Source: Puteibacter caeruleilacunae (GTDB taxonomy: Bacteria > Bacteroidota > Bacteroidia > Bacteroidales > Prolixibacteraceae). From it: 64,000 nt of DNA. Positions 28,111 through 34,656 of this stretch are shown piece after piece. Each line of letters opens with the position of its first letter. The stretch's first letter is position 1. The notes under the pieces were generated by a model, which saw only the letters and a list, made by a program, of their open reading frames with translations, had not been told where the DNA came from and did not search any database. Location: positions 1 to 64,000 of the forward strand of contig SJCO01000017.1 of assembly GCA_005217565.1 (NCBI GenBank), given 5' to 3'. Made by a program: the position numbers and the translations under genes.

Positions 28111-28866
28111 TTAATGTTTCCTAAATCCAAGTATAAAGCCTTTATCTAAGTAATGGTTTAGAAAATCAGTCACTTTATTGTGTAACAATTGAATATCATT
28201 GACTCCGAACAAGTGTATGATATCGGCATAAATCTCTTCCATAGGTTTGGGGTGTTCAGACAATGTTTCAATAATAAATGCAAACAGAGCAGATAAATTG
28301 TTGAATTGAATCCTTCCACTTTCTTTTTCTCTGAACATTAAAAGGAAATAAACTCCTTTCTGGTCTATCAATCTTGATGGAGGTGAAATATGTACAGGGT
28401 ATTCCAGCTTTATGAGTCTATACTCAGGATTGATAGCGATAATATCTTTAACCCAATCTCCTTTTAGCTTATAATTAGGATAACTAATATCTTCCATCAT
28501 GTATAGCTCAATTTCCAGCCACTCGAAGAGTAACAGATCATCTAAATATGGATGCGTGGCTAATCTAACAGTTTCAGTGTTGAGATAAAATTGCATAAAC
28601 TCATATGGTAATTTCCAAATTTGTGGAGTCTGACAATTATGATTACTGAAGAAACGATAGATTATCTCATCCCAATGATCATCTTTTAAATGCTCATATG
28701 TAATGGGGAAAGCTGACTCTATAGTATCTTTTACCACATTGAATACTAACCTACGATAAGTTGGTAATCTTTCTGCTTTGGTTCCAGGGATGTTTACGCT
28801 GATACCATCTCTGCAATATTGAGCCAACGCTTCTTGATGACGATATGTTTCAGATTTTAATAGCAT
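28111..28866 (-). CDS. DUF2063 (HvfC/BufC-like) RiPP maturation partner
   Basis: The 251-aa protein is the usual partner of DUF692 oxidases and is thought to bring the precursor leader to the enzyme. The N-terminal DUF2063 domain reads ETYRHQEALAQYCRDG, RLVFNVVKDTIESAFPITYEHL and HPYLDDLLLFEWLEIEL. A less conserved C-terminal winged-helix-like domain follows. ATG 28866 is chosen over GTG 28890; it overlaps the DUF692 gene end by 17 bases, implying translational coupling. Confidence 0.85.
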   Translation of the reverse strand: MLLKSETYRHQEALAQYCRDGISVNIPGTKAERLPTYRRLVFNVVKDTIESAFPITYEHLKDDHWDEIIYRFFSNHNCQTPQIWKLPYEFMQFYLNTETVRLATHPYLDDLLLFEWLEIELYMMEDISYPNYKLKGDWVKDIIAINPEYRLIKLEYPVHISPPSRLIDQKGVYFLLMFREKESGRIQFNNLSALFAFIIETLSEHPKPMEEIYADIIHLFGVNDIQLLHNKVTDFLNHYLDKGFILGFRKH

Positions 28867-29686
28867 GATCTTTGGTCCATTGTTTATCACAAATTTTCTG
28901 TAATTGCACTATTTCTTCCTGAAGTTCTATTGGTTGAGGAATATTAAAATCTCTTTCCAATAGAACTGGGACAGGATTCATTTGTGCCAGCGTTGATTCA
29001 AAAAGATCATACACTGGATCTATAATAGCTTCTCCATGCGTGTCGATGATGAGATCATCTGATACCTTTTTATGTCCAGCCATGTGTATGTACGCAACTT
29101 TATTTAGAGGCATATTTTCAATGAAGGCCTCTGCATTGTAGGTATGGTTGTGCGCATTTACAAAGACATTATTAACATCGAGTAGCAAATCACAATCAGC
29201 TTCTTCAACAATTGTTCGAATGAACGTTGCTTCGTCCATTTCAGCAGCAACAGGGGTGTAGTATGATACATTTTCAATTGCAATTCTACGCTCAATGAAA
29301 TCCTGAACTGTTTTTATGCGATCCACTATGTGTTTAATAGCATCATCACGAAAAGGGATGGGAAGAAGATCGTATAAATGAGCATTATTGCACTTTGAAT
29401 AACTTAGATGTTCTGAGTAGATTTTTACATTGTACTCTTTCAGGAAATCTTTAATGTCTTTTAGGAAGTTAAAATCTAATTCGTCGGGACTTCCAATTGA
29501 AAGAGATAATCCATGGCAAGTTATGGCATAGCGTTCCGCTAATTTGTTCAATTGTTTCTTCCAGTAACCACCAATATTCATCCAGTTTTCAGGGGCTAAC
29601 TCCACAAATGCTGGTTGAATGATATTACCAGATAAAAACTCGTCTGCAAAATCTCTTCTAAATCCTATGCCTACTTTACCATTCAT
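28850..29686 (-). CDS. DUF692 multinuclear non-haem iron oxidase (HvfB/BufB-like)
   Basis: MNIO enzymes use two or three irons to modify cysteines of precursor peptides; in HvfB and bufferin systems Cys becomes an oxazolone-thioamide or thiooxazole that binds copper. The 278-aa TIM-barrel protein shows the expected metal-ligand motifs: YSEHLSYS, ENVSYY, LLLDVNNVFVNAHN, IHMAGHK, DTHGEAI and LLERDFNIP. ATG 29686 gives the family start (VGIGFRRDF); upstream in-frame codons overlap the intergenic hairpin. The gene follows the precursor gene by 57 nt. Chemistry on this particular peptide is inferred from the EGKCG motifs. Confidence 0.9.
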   Translation of the reverse strand: MNGKVGIGFRRDFADEFLSGNIIQPAFVELAPENWMNIGGYWKKQLNKLAERYAITCHGLSLSIGSPDELDFNFLKDIKDFLKEYNVKIYSEHLSYSKCNNAHLYDLLPIPFRDDAIKHIVDRIKTVQDFIERRIAIENVSYYTPVAAEMDEATFIRTIVEEADCDLLLDVNNVFVNAHNHTYNAEAFIENMPLNKVAYIHMAGHKKVSDDLIIDTHGEAIIDPVYDLFESTLAQMNPVPVLLERDFNIPQPIELQEEIVQLQKICDKQWTKDHAIKI

Positions 29687-29702
29687 GACTATTCTCTTTA
29701 GG

Positions 29703-29730
29703 TTAAAAGAAAGCCGACCGTAGCCGGCTT
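29703..29730 (-). terminator. Weak intercistronic terminator between precursor and oxidase genes
   Basis: On the minus strand, AAGCCG (29730-29725) pairs with CGGCTT (29716-29711), followed by TCTTTT. A short stem with a T-rich tail just after the precursor stop codon would let only part of transcription continue into the enzyme genes. This would give more peptide than enzyme, as in many RiPP operons. Confidence 0.55.
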
Positions 29731-29743
29731 CCCGATGCACTGA

Positions 29744-30142
29744 TTAATTCCCACACTTGCCCTCTCCACATTTAGCTTCTTTGCTTTTGCTGTCAGATTT
29801 TTTCTTTGCTTCTTTCTCTCCGCACTTTCCTTCACCGCATTTTGCATCTTTACTTTTGCTATCTTTCTTCGTTGCTTTTTTCTTGCCATCCTTTTTGGCA
29901 TCAGCATCTTTCTTTTCCCCACATTTACCTTCTCCACACTTTCCTTCACCGCATTTTAGTTCAAGGGCATTCACAGGAGAATCAAATGAGGATAAAATCT
30001 CACTTCGTATCTCTGCCCCTGATCCAAGGGATGTATAATCAAATAAATTTGCTGCAGGAGCTGCAGACAATGATGATATACTTAAAACTGCACCAGCTAA
30101 TAATGTTCCCTTAAGTAAATTTGTTTTTTTCTTGTTTTCCAT
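29744..30142 (-). CDS. HvfA/BufA-type precursor peptide with repeated EGKCG motifs
   Basis: The 132-aa secreted precursor has a signal-like N-terminus (residues 1-28, positively charged then LLAGAVLSISSLSAAPA), a conserved-looking leader segment (LFDYTSLGSGAEIRSEIL), and a core. The core has seven cysteines, all in KCG; four of them are in full EGKCG motifs. They fall in three blocks (three, two and two Cys) separated by Lys/Asp/Ser-rich linkers. EGKCG is the motif modified by HvfB in Haemophilus and by bufferin enzymes. The likely product is a periplasmic or exported copper-binding peptide; this is inferred from family and neighbours. Confidence 0.88.
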   Translation of the reverse strand: MENKKKTNLLKGTLLAGAVLSISSLSAAPAANLFDYTSLGSGAEIRSEILSSFDSPVNALELKCGEGKCGEGKCGEKKDADAKKDGKKKATKKDSKSKDAKCGEGKCGEKEAKKKSDSKSKEAKCGEGKCGN

Positions 30143-30174
30143 GATTATGCTTTTTATGATTATAATTCTTTCGT

Positions 30175-30233
30175 AAAGACCTCAATGGTCGCTTGTTTGA
30201 TAATAAAGACGGAGAGGTCTTTATTTCCTTACA
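30175..30233 (-). promoter_or_regulatory. Candidate sigma-dependent promoter and dyad upstream of the precursor
   Basis: On the minus strand TGTAAGGAA (30233-30225), 13 bases and CGTC (30211-30208) resemble an ECF -35/-10 pair. It sits about 65 bases before the precursor start. A 9-bp inverted repeat AAAGACCTC (30175-30183) with GAGGTCTTT (30214-30222) overlaps it and could be an operator or a 5'-UTR hairpin. A second TGTAAGGAA lies on the plus strand at 30285-30293. The rest of the 313-base gap (30143-30455) is AT-rich with no gene. Confidence 0.35.
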
Positions 30234-30455
30234 GATATTTTTATTTTTTTTTGAAAAAAAAGAAATGGATAAAGAAAGGGGGAATGTAAGGAAGCTTGAA
30301 AAGCGTGTCAATTACAGTAATATTGCGAGTAGGATTACGTCGTTTAGTTAAGTGTAAAGCGATCTTTATTACTTATTAATTCAAGAAAGACTGTATGTGG
30401 AGAATATAGTATGCTGTAGGGGATCGTATGCGATTAGAGAAGCAATAACAAAAAG

Positions 30456-30734
30456 TTATGAATCTAATTGGTCTTTAATTCTTCTTTGGGTTTCTTCTTT
30501 TTTGTTCTCTGACATACGGAGCTCACTAGAATGACTACAGTATTTGGCTAGTTCTATTGTTTCCTTGTCGATAATGTGTGATTGTTTTTTATACAACCTA
30601 CAGTAGACGCATGCTTTCATGTGTAACTTTAGTTGTAGGTTTCGGATAAAACTCAGTTTCCCCTCTTTTTTCTTTTCAATGAAAAGAGTTGCTTGCTTGC
30701 AATTTAATATGAATAGATCTATTAATTTCTGCAT
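30456..30734 (-). CDS. Zinc-finger anti-sigma factor (short, cytoplasmic)
   Basis: The 92-aa protein has the HMKACVYC sequence (His-x3-Cys-x2-Cys) typical of ZAS-type anti-sigma factors. An upstream Cys and helical residues could complete a zinc site. No transmembrane segment is evident, so it would be a soluble anti-sigma, possibly sensing metal or thiol stress directly. It starts 3 nt after the ECF sigma gene, implying coupled synthesis. It precedes the precursor gene by about 310 nt. Confidence 0.75.
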   Translation of the reverse strand: MQKLIDLFILNCKQATLFIEKKKEGKLSFIRNLQLKLHMKACVYCRLYKKQSHIIDKETIELAKYCSHSSELRMSENKKEETQRRIKDQLDS

Positions 30735-30737
30735 AAC

Positions 30738-31367
30738 TTATTCTTTAGGGGGAGTTATATACCAGTTTTTTTCCAGACAATTTCTTAATTGGAGTTTAGC
30801 CCGATGCATAAGCACCCAATAGTTTGACGAAGATAGATTCAGTTCCTTACAAATATCATCGGAAGATAACTCATCCATATTCTTTAAGACAAAGACTGAA
30901 GATGCACGAGGGGATAGAAGTGTTAAACATTTCCTCAATATTTCATAGAATTCATCTTTCTGTAAATTAGAGTCTGCTTCTTCAGTCCATTCATGTGGTC
31001 CGTTCTTCGACATCCAATGATCTGTGTATTTTCCTGATTGATGGAAATATCGACTTAAGTATTGATCCTCTGTTTCAGAATCAATGGTATTACTAGATTG
31101 TGATTTTGATGTTTTTCGGTAATAATCAATAATCTTGTTGCGTAAGATATTGTATAACCAACTTTTCTCAGAACAGTCTCCTCTAAATGATTTTAGTGCA
31201 TTTAATGCCGAGTAGAATGTATCCTGAACGATATCTTCAGCTGTCGCGGTGTCATTTAGTCTACTTATGGCAAAACGAAATAATTCATCAGCATAATTTG
31301 ATACCCATAAGTTTGGATCGCATGAGTAAACAGTCTTTTTAGTTGATTCTTTATTGATTTTCACCAT
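30738..31367 (-). CDS. ECF-type RNA polymerase sigma factor
   Basis: The 209-aa protein has region 2 at about residues 20-95 (YADELFRFAISRLNDTATAEDIVQDTFYSAL, then WLYNILRNKIIDYYR) and region 4 at about 145-200 (LLSPRASSVFVLKNMDELSSDDICKELNLSSSNYWVLMHRA). The linker between them is longer than usual and contains Trp/His-rich KNGPHEW. It would direct transcription of the precursor operon downstream, and perhaps of itself, and be held by the anti-sigma encoded 3 nt later. ECF factors (e.g. SigF of Caulobacter) control bufferin-type genes elsewhere. Here the link is by adjacency. Confidence 0.88.
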   Translation of the reverse strand: MVKINKESTKKTVYSCDPNLWVSNYADELFRFAISRLNDTATAEDIVQDTFYSALNALKSFRGDCSEKSWLYNILRNKIIDYYRKTSKSQSSNTIDSETEDQYLSRYFHQSGKYTDHWMSKNGPHEWTEEADSNLQKDEFYEILRKCLTLLSPRASSVFVLKNMDELSSDDICKELNLSSSNYWVLMHRAKLQLRNCLEKNWYITPPKE

Positions 31368-31667
31368 GTTAGATTGGTATGTGTTCTCATTGTAAAAGAT
31401 AATAACTTTTTATGATAATGACAACCAGTAGAAAATGGCTGTTTTTTTGTGAAAAATCTAGAACCATTCCGGCTGTTTCCCCGTTTTATAAATACAGACT
31501 AACACTTCCAAATATAGAACGAGAGAAAACCTTAGAAAAGTAACTAAACAAAGCAGCGGGAGTTATTCCCTGTATTTCAAGATTTGACGATAATCTAACT
31601 TTATTGTGTGATTGTTATTTCATGCTGTTGAGTGGTGAGAAAGTAAAAATATTATTTTGTAAGTGTC

Positions 31668-32327
31668 ATGAATGCAGAGGTATTAATGTATAAACCTGGG
31701 AAAATTCAACTTTGGTTTGAAATCCTATTAGTGTTTGTAGGGGGACCTTTGTTGTTTTATTTCGAGATTCTTGATTTCTCTTTTTTGCCTTTATTGTTGG
31801 TCGCCGCAGTTATTGCCTCAGTAATTCTACTATCGGATAAACGCTTCAATTTTCGAAAGCTCTTTAATGTGAATGGGGTATTGTCAGAACTGCTAAATAT
31901 GTTCTTGATATTTATTCCGGTTGCTTTGATAATGGCCATTATGGTATACTTGTTTAATGAAGAATATTTCTTTTATCTACCATTGACGAAGACCAAGGCT
32001 TGGGTGATATTAATGTTTATTTATCCGGTATTTTCAATTATTCCGCAGGCAATATTGTATAGAGCTCTGTTCTTTTATCGGTATCGACGACTAGTTGGAA
32101 GTAGAACGAGATTACTTATTCTTAGTGGATTCCTCTTTTCTTTCGGTCATATCTTCTTTGGTAATTGGGTGGCAGTGGTACTTACTTTGATTGGGGGATT
32201 ATTGTTTGCCTGGAGATATCAAAAGACAGGTAGTCTGTTGCTTAGTATCTTAGAACATATACTCTACGGGTGTTGGATTTTTACCTGTGGATTAGGAATG
32301 TTTTTCTTCCAGTCAGGATCCATCTGA
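31668..32327 (+). CDS. CPBP-like intramembrane protein lacking the catalytic Glu pair
   Basis: The 219-aa protein has about six membrane segments. The C-terminal half resembles the CPBP (CAAX protease/bacteriocin-processing) family: SIIPQAILYRALFFYRYR at motif 1, LFSFGHIFFGN at motif 2 and SILEHILYG at motif 3. In active members motif 1 is EExxxR; here the two Glu are replaced by Gln-Ala while Arg and the motif-2 His remain. It may be a non-proteolytic relative. It diverges from the ECF sigma gene across a 300-base gap that holds no other gene I can identify. Confidence 0.7.
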   Translation: MNAEVLMYKPGKIQLWFEILLVFVGGPLLFYFEILDFSFLPLLLVAAVIASVILLSDKRFNFRKLFNVNGVLSELLNMFLIFIPVALIMAIMVYLFNEEYFFYLPLTKTKAWVILMFIYPVFSIIPQAILYRALFFYRYRRLVGSRTRLLILSGFLFSFGHIFFGNWVAVVLTLIGGLLFAWRYQKTGSLLLSILEHILYGCWIFTCGLGMFFFQSGSI

Positions 32328-32413
32328 TTACTTAAAGAGCATACTGCTACAAACATTATTCAACCTTACTTGCTGATGTTTAATAATGTCTGTAGCAATA
32401 TGAGTTACTTGTG

Positions 32414-33352
32414 CTATTTTAGAACAAATTTCTGAACTCGTTTATTGGTGGTTTCACCAACATATATATCCCCATTAGAAGCCATAACTACAGAGTGTGG
32501 AAGATCGAATTGTCCTTGTAATGATCCTTTGGATCCTATACTTTGAATGATCTTGCCTGAATTACGATCCATAATTAGCAAGCGCATTTGATCGGCAGAT
32601 CCTTCTGTCGCTAAAATCTGATTGTGTGGCGCTAAAGTAAGGCCAAATACTCTTCCTGTATTGGTCCATTTGGTAATGAAATTACCTTCGGTATCGAAAA
32701 CCTGGATACGATGATTTTCACGATCAGCTACATATACTCTATTGTTCTCATCAACCTCAATGTTGTGAGGATTCATAAAATCACCATCAAAATCTCCCTT
32801 CATTCCCCAAGCTGTGATGAATTTACCATCTTGATCTAGTTTTACAATTCTGCGGTTTCCATAACCATCAGAGATGAAGATTGAGCCATCTTTAGCAATA
32901 GCTATATCTGTTGGTTTATTGAAATGTGTCTCATCTTCATCAGGCTCATCTGCTACTCCAAATGATCGAATAAGTTCTCCATCTAATGTGAATTCGTGAA
33001 CTTGATGACCTCCTGTGTCGGTTGCCCAAAGACTACCATCGATGATTTTTACCTCGTGTTTACCTGCTATTGTGCCTTTTCCAAATGCTTTTAAGAATTT
33101 CCCTTTTGCATCAAAAATAAGAATCGGTTCATTTTCTCCTTCTCCTCCGGCCACATACACTCGACCGTCTTTCCCAACTGCTACTCCTGTGATACTTCCT
33201 ACGGGGTAATTCGGATCGGTATGCAGTTTCCATGCTTTATCAACTTTATAACTTGCATTGCCATGCGCCAGTAAAGATGGGGCAACAGATAAGGCAACGC
33301 CTGTTAATGCTGCTGCTTTTACAAAATTTCTTCTGTTTAGTTTTGATTGCAT
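32414..33352 (-). CDS. TAT-exported NHL-repeat beta-propeller protein
   Basis: The 312-aa protein has a twin-arginine signal (RRNFVKAAALTGVALSV, residues 7-23), then about six NHL blades. Examples are GVAVGKDGRVYVAGG, DIAIAKDGSIFISDGYGNRRIVKLD, NIEVDENNRVYVADRENHRIQVFD and SVVMASNGDIYVGETTNKRVQKF. NHL propellers of this type bind ligands or act as lyases or lactonases; no catalytic assignment can be made. The TAT signal suggests it folds, possibly with a metal, before export. Confidence 0.85.
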   Translation of the reverse strand: MQSKLNRRNFVKAAALTGVALSVAPSLLAHGNASYKVDKAWKLHTDPNYPVGSITGVAVGKDGRVYVAGGEGENEPILIFDAKGKFLKAFGKGTIAGKHEVKIIDGSLWATDTGGHQVHEFTLDGELIRSFGVADEPDEDETHFNKPTDIAIAKDGSIFISDGYGNRRIVKLDQDGKFITAWGMKGDFDGDFMNPHNIEVDENNRVYVADRENHRIQVFDTEGNFITKWTNTGRVFGLTLAPHNQILATEGSADQMRLLIMDRNSGKIIQSIGSKGSLQGQFDLPHSVVMASNGDIYVGETTNKRVQKFVLK

Positions 33353-33501
33353 AGGATAATATTTTAAATGATATTTTTATATTCTTGGTTCCAGTTCAAC
33401 ATCTAAGTCTACAGTTAATTAATAATTAATGCAAACGATTGCGCAATTTGGGGATTATCTTTTGCTTTTAAAAGAAATATTGATTGAAAATTTGGTCTTA
33501 A

Positions 33502-34398
33502 CTATTTTCTCTTCATCACAACAAGTACTGCTCCCGTTAAAACAAGTACTCCTCCAAGTGCGCCAAACCAGTTGATTTTTTCAGGAGCTATCCAGGTTAC
33601 TTCCATGAGAGACAATACTGCCATTGCGGCAAAAGTAATTACTGGATTCATTGTGATAATTATTGAGATTTTATTGGCTTCAATATATTTAAATGCTGCA
33701 GCTAACGTGCCATATGCCACAAGTGTGTTGAGTCCCAGAAATGCCATTAATGTCCATTCTCCAGTTGATAAACCTGCAAGTGTTTTAAAATCGGCAAAAG
33801 GTATAAATAGGAGCATTGGTAATCCGTAAAGAATTAGATTAATGGTTTGTGGATGCATCGTACGAACAAGAATCTTTTGGAGTACTGCATAACCTGTCCA
33901 GGCTACGGCAGCAAGAACTACCCATAAAGCTCCTGTTTTAAACGACGATTCTTGCCCTACCATCATGCCTAGCTGCTGCTGATAGAAAAGTATAAAACCT
34001 ATTGCTGCGATACTGAATCCAATAAGTTGTATCCTTGATAGTCTTTCTTTAAAAAATAACACCCCGGAAACTCCAAGAAGAATTGGTCCCATTTGAATAA
34101 TAACCTGAGTATTACCAGGAGAAGTAAAATGGATACCATGCATATATCCTACGTAATTTGTTCCCAGACAAAGTGCTGCTACTATTAGGAGGACAGGAGG
34201 TTTGATCAGAACCTTTAATTCTTGTGGATTGCGATATCCATGTATTGTGGCCAAGATTACAAATGCGAGGGTAAAACGAAACCATACAATGGTCATAGGA
34301 TCAACATCTGCATCTGCCACTTTTAGAGCAATGGATAAAAATCCCCATAAAAATGCCGTAGTACCAGCTAATAGTGTTCCCTTTATTGTATTGTTCAT
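33502..34398 (-). CDS. EamA/DMT-family transporter
   Basis: The 298-aa inner-membrane protein has ten predicted helices in two EamA repeats. The first begins KGTLLAGTTAFLWGFLSIALKVADADVDPMTIVWFRF and the second begins near GALWVVLAAVAWTGYAVLQKI. Members export amino acids, nucleosides or other metabolites; the substrate is unknown. It is an isolated minus-strand gene. Confidence 0.88.
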   Translation of the reverse strand: MNNTIKGTLLAGTTAFLWGFLSIALKVADADVDPMTIVWFRFTLAFVILATIHGYRNPQELKVLIKPPVLLIVAALCLGTNYVGYMHGIHFTSPGNTQVIIQMGPILLGVSGVLFFKERLSRIQLIGFSIAAIGFILFYQQQLGMMVGQESSFKTGALWVVLAAVAWTGYAVLQKILVRTMHPQTINLILYGLPMLLFIPFADFKTLAGLSTGEWTLMAFLGLNTLVAYGTLAAAFKYIEANKISIIITMNPVITFAAMAVLSLMEVTWIAPEKINWFGALGGVLVLTGAVLVVMKRK

Positions 34399-34601
34399 TT
34401 ATCAAGTTATTGTCTGGAATCAAGATCTCTTAAAATAAAGAAAATGATTTCAAGTAATTAAAATAGTTGTTAATCAGGTGCTCATGAAACCATAATTGGT
34501 TGCTTCAGAATCTGACTTTTGCAAAGTACTGATTATAGATTTAAATTCATTTATTTTCTAAAAGGATAGTTTTTGAGATGGGTAAAATTAACAATGGATA
34601 C

Positions 34602-34637
34602 AAAAAAACCTGATCAGTTATTCTGACCAGGTTTTTA
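34602..34637 (-). terminator. Terminator of pheT
   Basis: The stem AAACCTG-AT-CAG with CTG-AC-CAGGTTT (34606-34634), with A residues on its left (T on the minus strand), lies just after the pheT stop codon. Confidence 0.75.
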
Positions 34638-34656
34638 AAGTATAATAAGCTTGATC

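Noticed and set aside
29757-30114. Two overlapping plus-strand open frames of 93-102 codons opposite the precursor gene
   Set aside because: They arise from the repeated Cys/Lys codons of the minus-strand precursor; low-complexity Ser/Phe/His composition and no start signals.
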